This document shows positions 1 to 8,329 of a stretch of DNA of 64,000 nt, one piece after another. Within the stretch, counting starts at the first letter, position 1. The number at the start of each line of letters is the position of its first letter. This stretch comes from Mucilaginibacter gossypiicola (GTDB lineage: Bacteria; Bacteroidota; Bacteroidia; Sphingobacteriales; Sphingobacteriaceae): the NCBI RefSeq assembly GCF_900110105.1, contig NZ_FOCL01000001.1, positions 1 through 64,000 of the forward strand. The letters run 5' to 3'. The translations under genes were made by a program, and so were the position numbers. The notes under the pieces were generated by a model, which did no database searches, had not been told where the DNA came from, and saw only the letters and a list, made by a program, of their open reading frames with translations.

Positions 1-125
1 AAAGCATTAATATCATGGGGATCATTGCATATCTCCTTGTGAAATAGCAACCGCCTGCCTTGTTGAACAGCTATATCCAACTCGCTTTTGGATACATCAA
101 TGCCAATGAAAAATTCAAATTCCAT
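1..125 (-). CDS. IS110-family transposase, N-terminal part (cut by window edge)
   Basis: The ATG is at 125-123 and 41 codons are visible before the window ends. The peptide begins MEFEFFIGIDVSKSELDIAV, which matches the start of the IS110/IS1111 DEDD transposase domain (pattern IGIDVSK..LD.AV); the D in GIDVSK would be the first catalytic acidic residue of the RuvC-like fold. These enzymes recombine circular element DNA into target sites. The DNA upstream of the start (positions 126 and up) would be the non-coding left end. IS110 versus IS1111 subgroup cannot be decided from this fragment, nor whether the rest of the gene is intact. Confidence 0.85.
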   Translation of the reverse strand, partial: MEFEFFIGIDVSKSELDIAVQQGRRLLFHKEICNDPHDINA

Positions 126-339
126 ATCTTTACCCTGTTTATGTTAGTAAACAGTTAACATGTTTTAAACACCATCAATTCCTTACTAATGAGCCTCGTA
201 AACTCTAATTTCTATTTGATGCCATAGTTTAAAACAAGCGGTAAAGGAGTAAATCGACGAATAGGCCCCAACGCCTGGAAATGACAATAATGCGCCTTTA
301 CCGCTGTTAACTTTTTCCACAAAACTCCAGGTTATTAAC
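126..339 (-). ncRNA. Non-coding end of the IS110 element; candidate bridge-RNA region
   Basis: There is no credible gene here. A perfect 10-bp inverted repeat, GCGGTAAAGG (238-247) and CCTTTACCGC (295-304), encloses a 47-nt loop. A second AT-rich dyad GTTAAC lies near 155-160 and 306-311. IS110-group elements are known to encode their bridge RNA in the non-coding segment upstream of the transposase, which is where this lies. The RNA assignment is inferred from position and pairing only. The element's outer boundary is not resolved. Confidence 0.3.
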
Positions 340-404
340 AAAGAAAAAGAAGCAAAAAGAAAGCTTCAACAATAATAATAACCTCTATTATTCTGTTGAA
401 GCTA
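340..404 (-). terminator. Rho-independent terminator of the kinase/regulator operon
   Basis: A perfect 10-bp stem (362-371 with 394-403) is extended by an inner AATAATA/TATTATT pairing. Read on the minus strand it is followed by a T-rich tail (361 down to 340). It begins about 80 nt after the stop codon of the kinase gene and fits as the end of that operon. Confidence 0.7.
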
Positions 405-484
405 ATCTAAAGGAAATGACATTTTTTTCTATTGATGATAAGATTAAAAAGATGCGTCCACACGATAGTTCAGGGCCGGGCAAA

Positions 485-1831
485 CTATACAAAAGACAAA
501 ATAAACGCCGACCCTTTACCTTCGGTTGATTGCACCTGGATATTGCCCTTGTGTAGCAGCATGATCTGTTTACATAAGCTTAAGCCAATACCACTGCCGG
601 TTTTTCGGGTACTGAAGAAAGGGATAAAGATTTTATCAAGCAGTTCAGGCGGCATGCCTAAGCCATTATCAATAACTTTTACAAAAGTTTTGCCGCCCTG
701 AATTTCAGCAGTAAGCGTGATGCGAGGTTCCTCGCGGTCTTTCACAGCTTCAATAGCGTTAACCAACAAATTGATCATGACCTGTTCAATCAAATTGATA
801 TCGGCTTCGATAGAAAGCGTCGGGTCACGGAGAATGATCTCCAGTTCGATCTTCTTTTTCTCGAGCGTAGGCGTCATTAAGCTGTTCAGGTTCTCAAATA
901 TGTTACGCACCATGATCTTGTTCAGATCAAGCTTGGTGATCTTATTAAGGCTACGATAGCTTTCGGTAAATTTAAGCAAGCCTTCGCTGCGGCGTTTGAT
1001 GGTATCGATACCAAGCTCAATATCTTCCAGATCGCTGTGTGGCAGGCTTTCTGCAATATCGGGGCTTTGCAGACGGTTTTTGAGTGTGTCGGCCAGTGAG
1101 GAGATTGGTGCTACGGAGTTCATGATCTCGTGTGTCATTACATTAAGCAGTTTTGACCATGCCTTTGATTCCGTTTCATCCAAAGCCTCATTCACGTTTT
1201 GAAAAGCGATGAGTTTGTATAATTTATCATCACTGCGCATCAGACTGGCGTTTACCAGGATTTTAACCTGCTGCTGGTTACGTGTAACGGTAATGATCTT
1301 ACTATCACCGGGCTTAAGTTTTATAAGCTCCGCATACAATAATGGTTCGCGTTTTTCAAGCGAATGGATTGTTTTTAAATAAGGTACACCTATGATGCTT
1401 TTAAAGGCCTCGTTGATCCAGCCAGTTTCGCCGGTTTCTTCTTCGTAGGATAAAATACCGGTATCAACCAGTTCGAGGATCTTTTGTAGGTAGTGATATT
1501 GCGTTTCGCGCTCGCGGCTGATGAGCTTAAATGTGGTATTGATATCGTTAAAACCTTTACGCAGGGGCTTAAGCTCGTTAGGTGCTTTACGTACATCAAA
1601 ATGGCGGGAAAAATCGCGGTAATGGATCGACTCAACAAATTGGTTTACTTCATCCTGCGCTTTTTTCTGAAAGCGGATCATATCCACAACCGAGTAGGCA
1701 ACCAATGGCAGCAAGATCACGAGGTACAAAAGTTGACCAAGGCTTACGATAACAAAAGCCGTAACGATAAGTACGAGCAGCAATAAAAATACACGCAGCA
1801 GCAGCCGCCATTCGTAACGGTTAAATATCAT
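485..1831 (-). CDS. NtrB-like membrane sensor histidine kinase
   Basis: This 448-residue protein would autophosphorylate and pass phosphate to the regulator encoded just upstream. Two hydrophobic segments at about 12-30 and 34-50 form a hairpin membrane anchor with almost no periplasmic loop, so the signal is probably sensed in the membrane or cytoplasm. A HAMP-like or linker region and a PAS-like segment (about 110-215) follow. The H-box is MTHEIMNSVAPI with His234. The ATPase domain shows the N-box (MINLLVNAIEAV, 352-363), DNGLGMP (388-394) and GSGIGLSL (412-419). The start codon lies inside the end of the regulator gene (11-nt overlap), which indicates translational coupling. The specific stimulus cannot be read from the sequence; envelope stress or an exported substrate is a guess from the neighbouring exporter genes. 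Confidence 0.92.
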   Translation of the reverse strand: MIFNRYEWRLLLRVFLLLLVLIVTAFVIVSLGQLLYLVILLPLVAYSVVDMIRFQKKAQDEVNQFVESIHYRDFSRHFDVRKAPNELKPLRKGFNDINTTFKLISRERETQYHYLQKILELVDTGILSYEEETGETGWINEAFKSIIGVPYLKTIHSLEKREPLLYAELIKLKPGDSKIITVTRNQQQVKILVNASLMRSDDKLYKLIAFQNVNEALDETESKAWSKLLNVMTHEIMNSVAPISSLADTLKNRLQSPDIAESLPHSDLEDIELGIDTIKRRSEGLLKFTESYRSLNKITKLDLNKIMVRNIFENLNSLMTPTLEKKKIELEIILRDPTLSIEADINLIEQVMINLLVNAIEAVKDREEPRITLTAEIQGGKTFVKVIDNGLGMPPELLDKIFIPFFSTRKTGSGIGLSLCKQIMLLHKGNIQVQSTEGKGSAFILSFV

Positions 1832-3179
1832 ATTTGCTTAATCTTCGGTATAGGGCGGTGCGGGTAAGGCCCAGCTCTTTGGCTGCGCGGGTAATATTGC
1901 CGTTGTGCTTTTCGATAACCCGCAATATAGCGTTCTTTTCAAGTGCACTTAATGGAATATTATCGGCATCCGCCACGCTTTCTGTTGATGTTTCCAGGAT
2001 CGAAAAAATCAGATCGTCGGGCCTTAAAGTGTTATCGTCGGCCATGATCACGGCACGCTCAATTGTATATTGTAATTCACGCACATTGCCCGGAAAGTTA
2101 TACGACTTAAGCTTGTTAACAGCTGCCGTATCAAAGTCCATGGATGGTTTAAGGTATTTGCTTGCGTAAAGTTTGGCAAAGTGGCGGGCCAGGATCACAA
2201 TATCCTCATTACGACGACGAAGCGGCGGCATGTTAATCTCTACTGTATTGATACGATAGATCAAATCCTTACGGAACTTGTTTTCATTGGCCAGCTCACT
2301 CAAAGGCACGTTGGTTGCACAAATCAGCCTGATATCAACATCTACGGGTTTGTTGGTGCCCAAACGGGTTACCTGGCGGTTTTGTAAAATTGTAAGTAGT
2401 TTAGCCTGTTGCTGCAGGCTAATATTGCCGATCTCATCTAAAAATAGAGTGCCACCCTGGGCTTCTTCAAAACGGCCCATACGGTCTTCCCGTGCATCGG
2501 TAAAAGCACCTTTTTTATGGCCGAAGAGTTCGCTTTCAAATAAGGTATCCGTCAAAGCGCCAACATCTACCTTAATAAAAGGCTTATCAGCACGGAGCGA
2601 ACGTTCGTGAATAGCTTTCGCCATCAGGTCTTTACCGGTACCGTTTTCTCCGAGGATCAGGATATTGGCGTCGGTAGGGGCTATTTTGTTCACCTTATAA
2701 AAAATATCCTGCATAACGTCTGATTCGCCGAGAATGGAAGTATCACCGGCTGTACTTTTAACAGGTGTTTTGGTGGTTTTTGCGCCGCCTTCTTTTTTGT
2801 CAAGCAGGTCTTTTATGGTGTTTATCAGTTTTTCGTTATGCCAGGGCTTTACTACAAAATCATTAGCACCTTCTTTAAGCGAACGCACGGCAAGGTCAAT
2901 ATCACCATATGCTGTTATCATGATCACGCAAACGTCTGGTTTCCATTCTTTTACTTTGCGCAGCCAGTACAATCCTTCGTTGCCGGTATTTATTGCGCTG
3001 TTAAAGTTCATGTCAAGCAAAATCAAGTCAACCTCGTTGCGTTGCAACAGCCAGTTCAGGTTTTCAGGGTTTTTTTCGGTGATGATTTCCCGGGCTTCGG
3101 GCTTTAACAAAAGTTTAACCGCGGTAAGTACGTCCGGATCGTCGTCAACAATTAAAACGGTAGCTTTTTTAAGTATCAT
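1821..3179 (-). CDS. Sigma-54-dependent NtrC-family response regulator
   Basis: This 452-residue protein has three domains. The receiver (1-125) has acidic residues D12/D13, phosphoacceptor D56, T89 and K111. The AAA+ domain (about 148-375) has Walker A GENGTGKD (177-184), the sigma-54 contact loop as GAFTDA (224-229, where the family consensus is GAFTGA) and Walker B GGTLFLDEI (242-250). A Fis-type helix-turn-helix closes the protein (NITRAAKELGLTRTALYRRL). It is the first gene of the operon, with the kinase downstream and overlapping by 11 nt. Regulators of this class bind upstream sites as oligomers and open sigma-54 promoters. Five identical-geometry paired sites in this window are its likely targets; that link is inferred. 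Confidence 0.94.
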   Translation of the reverse strand: MILKKATVLIVDDDPDVLTAVKLLLKPEAREIITEKNPENLNWLLQRNEVDLILLDMNFNSAINTGNEGLYWLRKVKEWKPDVCVIMITAYGDIDLAVRSLKEGANDFVVKPWHNEKLINTIKDLLDKKEGGAKTTKTPVKSTAGDTSILGESDVMQDIFYKVNKIAPTDANILILGENGTGKDLMAKAIHERSLRADKPFIKVDVGALTDTLFESELFGHKKGAFTDAREDRMGRFEEAQGGTLFLDEIGNISLQQQAKLLTILQNRQVTRLGTNKPVDVDIRLICATNVPLSELANENKFRKDLIYRINTVEINMPPLRRRNEDIVILARHFAKLYASKYLKPSMDFDTAAVNKLKSYNFPGNVRELQYTIERAVIMADDNTLRPDDLIFSILETSTESVADADNIPLSALEKNAILRVIEKHNGNITRAAKELGLTRTALYRRLSKYDI

Positions 3180-3502
3180 TTATTTTTAGTTAATAGTTCA
3201 TAGATTGATTGTTCATGGCGCCTCAAAAGAATAGCATATGCTTGTTGAGGTTGTCAATTTAATAAAAGTTATAAATTTAAATTAAATTGTAACTCTTTAT
3301 CGAAGCTACCGAAATAAACTTTTAGCATTATTGCCATGAACCATTCAATAACGAACACAAATCAAAGACTCACTAATGATACTATCTGTTACAATTTTTA
3401 TGCTAAATGCCTCCTTTTTATATGATAAACTACATAAATACTTCACAATGAAGTGCTAACCAATATTTGCCCGAAACATGCTGTTAAAGCGTAAAAATAC
3501 AC
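3180..3502. other. Divergent intergenic region between regulator and adaptor genes
   Basis: No gene is seen in this 323-bp stretch. It must hold the minus-strand promoter for the regulator operon. A perfect 9-bp inverted repeat, GTTCATGGC (3211-3219) and GCCATGAAC (3333-3341), sits at its two ends, and similar GTTCATGG wording recurs at 5735-5743. A very AT-rich segment (3255-3300) lies between. I could not fix a promoter for the regulator with confidence. Confidence 0.4.
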
Positions 3503-3609
3503 TGTATCAATACCGTACACCTGATGTAACAGAAGCGTACGCTTTAATATGATATTTTGTGTTTAAATGATTGAAAAACAGTGTTTTAATTTGTGGCATG
3601 TCTTTTTGT
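3503..3609 (+). promoter_or_regulatory. Module A: paired activator sites plus sigma-54-like promoter for adaptor/ATPase1/P1-P7
   Basis: Site 1 is TGTATCAATACCGTACA (3503-3519). Site 2 is TGTAACAGAAGCGTACG (3525-3541), starting 22 bp later. A -24-like element TGGCATG starts at 3594, 69 bp after the start of site 2, followed by a T-rich -12 region (3601-3609). TGGCATG is the best match to the sigma-54 -24 consensus among the five copies in this window; the -12 element is weak. Transcription would start near 3620, which makes the GTG at 3640 the adaptor's likely start. Confidence 0.65.
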
Positions 3610-3639
3610 TATAACATTTCAAAATATTATAAAAATACA

Positions 3640-4896
3640 GTGGACAGAAAAATTGAGAAAAAGACCTGGAACAGCAAGAAGATACTTACCATTGCAGGTA
3701 TTACAGGCGTTATTTTACTAATTGGCGGCAGTATTTATCTTACATCGGGTAAAAGCAAGCTTGATGTTGATACTGAACGCTTAACTATAAGTACTATTAC
3801 TAAAGGCCCTTTCCAGGAGTTTATACCGGTTAACGGAGTAGTTATGCCGCTGACTACCATATTTCTTGATGCATCTGAAGGTGGTGTTGTTGAAGAAAAA
3901 TATGTTGAGGACGGTGCTAACCTTAAAAAAGGCGACCGCATCCTAAGAATGTCTAATACCGACCTTGAGCTTACCTTGGCTAACCAGGAAACTGCGGTTT
4001 ATGCCGAACAAACTCAAATGCAGATCTCGCACAATAATGCCCAGCAAAATACCATCAGCAAACTAAACACGATGGCTGATGTGGAGAATGCCTTTAAGGA
4101 AGCCGAAAGGATCTACAAACTGGATAAACATCTTTACGATCAAAAAGCCATCGGTCAACAGGAATATCAATCAGCAAAAAATACTTATGATTATCAGTTG
4201 AACCGTTATAAACTGGCCAAGCAGATCCTTTCGCAGGATACAGCATTGGTTAAGCAACAGGCTTCACAATCGCAGGAGCAATATGCCCACATGAAAACCA
4301 CGCTTGAGTTGATGCGTAAAAAAGTGGCAGGTTTAGTATTGGTAGCACCTACCGATGGTCAGTTAACTTCAATGGATGCTGAAGTAGGACAGAGCAAAAA
4401 TAAAGGTGAGCACTTAGGTCAGATAGACGTACAATCAGGCTTCAAAGTTAGGGTTGATATTGATGAGCATTACCTTTCACGTATTTATGCCGGGCTAAAA
4501 GGTGATTTTCAGTTTGCCGAGCAAACATATAACCTGGTCATTAAAAAGGTATATACCCAGGTTAAAACAACAGGTAGTTTCCAGGTTGATATGCAGTTTG
4601 TAGGCAAAGTACCTACAGGCATCCGCAAAGGCCAAACGCTGCAGGTGAGGTTAGCATTGAGTGATCAGATGCAGGCAGTATTGGTGCCTAAAGGTGGTTT
4701 CTTCCAGCAAACAGGTGGTAATTGGATCTTTAAAGTAAGTGAAGATGGTACCAAGGCTTATAAAGTGAACATCCAGCTTGGACGCCAGAGCCCTGATTAT
4801 TTCGTAGTAACAGAGGGCTTAAATCCGGGCGACAAGGTTATTACTTCAAGCTATGAAACATACGGTGATATTCAGGAGCTTGTGCTGAAAAAATAA
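3640..4896 (+). CDS. Periplasmic adaptor (HlyD/MacA-type membrane fusion protein)
   Basis: This 418-residue adaptor would link an inner-membrane permease to the TolC channel. The GTG at 3640 is preferred over the in-frame ATG at 3571 because the candidate promoter (3594-3609) lies between them and because the family typically opens with a basic DRK..KK stretch before the membrane helix. The helix is at about 16-36. The first half of the lipoyl/barrel-sandwich domain is near 79-105 (GGVVEEKYVEDGANLKKGDR). A long helical hairpin, rich in Gln and Lys, covers about 107-228. The second lipoyl half (LVLVAPTDGQLTSMDAEVGQ) and beta-barrel domains follow. It is the only adaptor gene in the window, 131 bp upstream of ATPase 1, so it probably serves many or all of the permeases. 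Confidence 0.9.
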   Translation: MDRKIEKKTWNSKKILTIAGITGVILLIGGSIYLTSGKSKLDVDTERLTISTITKGPFQEFIPVNGVVMPLTTIFLDASEGGVVEEKYVEDGANLKKGDRILRMSNTDLELTLANQETAVYAEQTQMQISHNNAQQNTISKLNTMADVENAFKEAERIYKLDKHLYDQKAIGQQEYQSAKNTYDYQLNRYKLAKQILSQDTALVKQQASQSQEQYAHMKTTLELMRKKVAGLVLVAPTDGQLTSMDAEVGQSKNKGEHLGQIDVQSGFKVRVDIDEHYLSRIYAGLKGDFQFAEQTYNLVIKKVYTQVKTTGSFQVDMQFVGKVPTGIRKGQTLQVRLALSDQMQAVLVPKGGFFQQTGGNWIFKVSEDGTKAYKVNIQLGRQSPDYFVVTEGLNPGDKVITSSYETYGDIQELVLKK

Positions 4897-5027
4897 CTTA
4901 ACCGGGCTGCAACGCCGGGCACTGTTTAAGCGTCATTATAATATTAAATCGAACTAATTAATAAATTAAGATAAACAAAAAATAAGATCATTTTGCCATA
5001 AAGGCGGAGTGAATAACGGAGGCACCA

Positions 5028-5705
5028 ATGATAAAAATTTCTAATCTTGAGAAATTCTACCGTACCGAAGAGGTAGAGACCATCGCATTAAACAAGCTGT
5101 CGATGGAAGTAGCAACAGGCGAGTTTGTGGCCATCATGGGCCCGTCGGGTTGTGGTAAATCAACCTTGTTAAACATCTTGGGCATGCTTGATGATCCTGA
5201 TGCAGGCAGCTACGTTTTTAACGAAATAGAGGTTGCCCATTTTAACGAGCGCAAACGCGCCGATCTGCGCAAGCATAATATCGGTTTCGTGTTCCAGAGC
5301 TTCAATCTTATTGACGAGCTTACTGTGTTTGAAAATGTCGAGTTACCATTGATTTATACCGGTGTAGCTGCTTCAGAACGTGTTAAAAGGGTAGAAGAGG
5401 TGTTAGACAAAATGCAGATCATGCACCGTCGTAATCACTATCCGCAGCAGCTATCAGGTGGTCAGCAACAGCGTGTGGCCATTGCCCGTGCGGTTGTTAA
5501 CAAACCTAAGTTGATCCTTGCGGATGAGCCCACAGGTAACCTTGACAGCAGTAACGGTAACGATGTAATGGAACTGCTTACCGATTTGAACGAACAGGGA
5601 ACTACCATTATCATGGTTACGCACTCTGAACATGATGCCCGTTACAGCCACCGCATTATACGCCTGCTCGACGGACAAACCGTTATGGAAAATATTATGG
5701 TGTAG
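5028..5705 (+). CDS. ABC transporter ATPase 1 (MacB/LolD type)
   Basis: This 225-residue nucleotide-binding subunit powers FtsX/MacB-type permeases. All motifs are canonical: Walker A GPSGCGKST (38-46), Q-loop Q90, signature LSGGQQQRVAIARA (142-155), Walker B LILADE (162-167), D-loop NLDSS (D173) and switch H199. The start is supported by a clear GGAGG at 5018-5022, stronger than most ribosome sites in this window. It lies 193 bp before P1, with the ATPase on a separate chain from the permease, unlike E. coli MacB. It closely resembles ATPase 2 at the far end of the array but keeps the D-loop aspartate that ATPase 2 has lost. Confidence 0.95.
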   Translation: MIKISNLEKFYRTEEVETIALNKLSMEVATGEFVAIMGPSGCGKSTLLNILGMLDDPDAGSYVFNEIEVAHFNERKRADLRKHNIGFVFQSFNLIDELTVFENVELPLIYTGVAASERVKRVEEVLDKMQIMHRRNHYPQQLSGGQQQRVAIARAVVNKPKLILADEPTGNLDSSNGNDVMELLTDLNEQGTTIIMVTHSEHDARYSHRIIRLLDGQTVMENIMV

Positions 5706-5835
5706 TTTTTTGAGTTAATAGTTGACGGTTAATAGTTCATGGTAAGAAAGGACTTTTGACTTAAAACTAACAACTCCGGACTTAGACCAACGCCCCCGAA
5801 ATCAGTTTATAGATAAGTTAATAATTGCCTCTGTT

Positions 5836-5875
5836 GCCCTTCACCACATTTGTGGAGAAGGGCATTTGGAGTGTT
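5836..5875 (+). other. Hairpin between ATPase 1 and P1 (possible attenuator)
   Basis: A 13-bp inverted repeat with one mismatch (5836-5848 with 5851-5863, arms starting GCCCTTC and ending GAAGGGC) is followed by a short T-rich stretch at 5872-5882. It sits just before the P1 start (5899). It could partly terminate transcription and so lower permease expression relative to adaptor and ATPase. It is not a textbook terminator because the T-run is displaced. Confidence 0.4.
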
Positions 5876-5898
5876 TTTGTTATTAAACCGCTATTTCT

Positions 5899-8268
5899 AT
5901 GTTTAAAAATTACCTGAAAACCGCATGGCGTAACTTAATTAACACTAAGTTTTACAGCGCTTTAAATATTGTTGGCCTTACAATTGGCTTGGCAGTTGGC
6001 ATGCTTATTTTAATTTGGGTGCAGGAAGAGCTGAGTTATGATCAGTTTCATGCTAAGGGCGATAATATTTATAAAGTAAACGCGTCTATTGGTACGGGCG
6101 CAAGCAAACAGGTTTGGGGTGGCGTCCCCGGGCCGGTAGCAGCCTTCGCGTTAAAAGAGGTGCCGGGCGTGGTGAGTGCGGTACGGGTTGTAACCTCCTA
6201 TGATTATTCAGTTTTCAGATATAAAGACAAACTGCTGAAGGAAGATTTTGGGAAGGCTTCGTATGTCGATAATGCCTTCTTTACCATGTTTGATTTCAAA
6301 TTATTGAAAGGGAACATCAAAACGCCTTTTCCCAATGACCAGTCAATAGTTATTACCGAAAGCACTGCTAAGCGATATTTTGGTAATGAGGATCCGATAG
6401 GTAAAACACTTACCGGTGATAGTAAAGATCCTTATACAGTTTCGGGGGTGTTGGCGGATTTTCCGGCCAACTCAAGTATAGGTGGAGATATCTTATTCTC
6501 CATCAATGTAAAAAAGAAACAATATACAGGTAAGGATTTCTGGAAATCAATGGATCAGGATTGGGGCAACTACTATACTACTACCTTTTTGCAGATAAGG
6601 CCCGATGCTTCTACCAAAGCCATTGCCGATAAACTTACAGACATCCATATGAAAAATCAACCTGGTATAAAACCTACCGATGGAGTTTTTCAATTGCAAG
6701 CTTTAAAAGACATTCATTTGTATAACCCCGACGGTACATCGGCAGGGATACAAATAGTAAAAATATTTTCGATTGTTGCAGTATTAATATTGCTTATTGC
6801 CTGCATCAATTATATCAATCTTTCAACTGCCCGTTCAATGCTTCGGTCAAAAGAAGTGAGCGTACGCAAGATTATCGGCGCCGAAAGGAGCCAGCTTTTT
6901 ATGCAGTTTATTATCGAAACTGTATTATGCTTTTCGATAGCCATGGTGCTGGCTTTTACGCTTATATATGCGGTGATGCCTGTTTATAACAGCATCTCGG
7001 GTAAGCAAATGCACTTTGACCTGTTTAACAGTAACGTTTGGCAGGTTATTGCTTTGACTATTATTGCAACGCTTGTTGCATCAAGTATATACCCGGCAAT
7101 GCTGCTTTCATCTTTCAAGCCTATAAGCGCGCTTAAAGGAAAAGTAGCTGGTGCGGGAAACGCCACCTTCAGAAAGATCCTGGTGGTTTGCCAGTTCGCG
7201 TTTTCTGTAGGGCTTATCATCGGTACATTGATCATCAATAAACAGCTTCAATACATTCATTCTATACAATTGGGTTACGATAAGGAGCATGTTTTTGCAC
7301 TGCCTATGCGGGCGATGCAAGATCATTATGAAGCTATTAAGGCTGAGCTGCTAAGCCATACCGAAATTAAAGGTGTAAGTACAGGTAATACAAGTGTGAT
7401 AATCGGGAACGGAAGCACCGGTGATACTGATTGGGACGGTAAAGCACCAGATGTAAGCCTGTTAATCAGTCCATTTGATATGGATAAGGATTTCATTGGC
7501 ATGTTCAAGCTAAAGTTTGCGGCAGGCACAGGCTTTACCGGTACAAAGTCAGATTCAGCGCATTATATCCTTAACGAAACCGCTATAAAGCTTGCAGGAA
7601 TTAAAGATCCTATTGGCAAACGCTTTAAGCTTCACAACCTTAACGGAACAATTATAGGAGTTGTGAAAGACTTTCATTTTGCCTCGTTAAAGCAAACCAT
7701 TGAACCCGCAGTATTCTCCTACAGACCAAGTTCATGGCAAATGTTTGTAAAAACTACCGGCAAGGATGCACCGGCTGCGATTAAACTGGTTGAGAAATAC
7801 TGGAAACAGTATAACGCTAACTTTCCGTACGAGTATAGTTTCCTGGATGATGCTTACAATGAAATGTACAGATCTGAGCAACACACCAGCACGCTGTTCA
7901 ATATGTTTGCAGGCATAGCCGTATTTATTTCATGCCTTGGCCTTTTTGGATTGGCAACTTATACTGCACAAATAAAAGTTAAAGAGATAGGTATTCGTAA
8001 GGTACTTGGTGCCAGTGTAACCAATATCACAACCATGCTATCGCGTGATTTTCTGGTGTTAGTATTACTCGCCATTATAATAGCATCACCCATAGCCTGG
8101 TATGCCATGAATGAATGGTTGATGGATTATGCATACCGCGCCGAAATTCACTGGTGGCTTATAGCTGTTGCAGGTGGGGTAGCCGTTGTTGTTGCCTTTG
8201 CTACCATTAGTTTCCAAGCTGTGAAAGCGGCTTTGGCCAACCCGGTTAAGAGTTTAAGATCAGAATAA
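5899..8268 (+). CDS. Permease P1, FtsX/MacB-type, double-module
   Basis: This 789-residue inner-membrane permease shows the plan shared by P1-P21. A membrane helix (about 20-42) is followed by a first periplasmic MacB_PCD-like domain (43-287) and three helices (288-308, 338-360, 381-403). The whole plan then repeats: helix 427-447, a second periplasmic domain (448-667) and three helices (about 668-690, 718-738, 757-780). The cytoplasmic motif after the first module is SKEVSVRKIIGA (about 317-328) and after the second KEIGIRKVLGAS (about 695). E. coli-type MacB permeases have one module and dimerise; this one would act as its own pseudo-dimer. The periplasmic motifs are VITESTAKRYFGNEDPIGK and IIGVVKDFHFASL. 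By eye its closest relative is P7: both have SKQ after an early Gly-rich stretch and a DWDGK motif in the second domain. Confidence 0.95.
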   Translation: MFKNYLKTAWRNLINTKFYSALNIVGLTIGLAVGMLILIWVQEELSYDQFHAKGDNIYKVNASIGTGASKQVWGGVPGPVAAFALKEVPGVVSAVRVVTSYDYSVFRYKDKLLKEDFGKASYVDNAFFTMFDFKLLKGNIKTPFPNDQSIVITESTAKRYFGNEDPIGKTLTGDSKDPYTVSGVLADFPANSSIGGDILFSINVKKKQYTGKDFWKSMDQDWGNYYTTTFLQIRPDASTKAIADKLTDIHMKNQPGIKPTDGVFQLQALKDIHLYNPDGTSAGIQIVKIFSIVAVLILLIACINYINLSTARSMLRSKEVSVRKIIGAERSQLFMQFIIETVLCFSIAMVLAFTLIYAVMPVYNSISGKQMHFDLFNSNVWQVIALTIIATLVASSIYPAMLLSSFKPISALKGKVAGAGNATFRKILVVCQFAFSVGLIIGTLIINKQLQYIHSIQLGYDKEHVFALPMRAMQDHYEAIKAELLSHTEIKGVSTGNTSVIIGNGSTGDTDWDGKAPDVSLLISPFDMDKDFIGMFKLKFAAGTGFTGTKSDSAHYILNETAIKLAGIKDPIGKRFKLHNLNGTIIGVVKDFHFASLKQTIEPAVFSYRPSSWQMFVKTTGKDAPAAIKLVEKYWKQYNANFPYEYSFLDDAYNEMYRSEQHTSTLFNMFAGIAVFISCLGLFGLATYTAQIKVKEIGIRKVLGASVTNITTMLSRDFLVLVLLAIIIASPIAWYAMNEWLMDYAYRAEIHWWLIAVAGGVAVVVAFATISFQAVKAALANPVKSLRSE

Positions 8269-8329
8269 ATATTGATAGAGATGTAGCAACAGCAGGAGGA
8301 AGTTTATACCAATTAATCAGTAACCCAGG

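Noticed and set aside
2734..3189. Long open frame antisense to the regulator gene
   Set aside because: It is a composition shadow of the regulator frame, with no recognisable domain or start signal. The same holds for other antisense frames over the kinase and permease genes, such as 34742-35221 and 52929-53402.
3478..3491. A 14-bp match, ATGCTGTTAAAGCG, to the start of the permease relic at 47641, as a second relic before promoter A
   Set aside because: No further permease-like residues follow, and chance 14-mer matches are expected in a window of this size.
5708..5745. TTAATAGTT words after ATPase 1 as a transposon footprint
   Set aside because: Similar words occur at 3188-3220, but no terminal repeats, target duplications or transposase remains were found.
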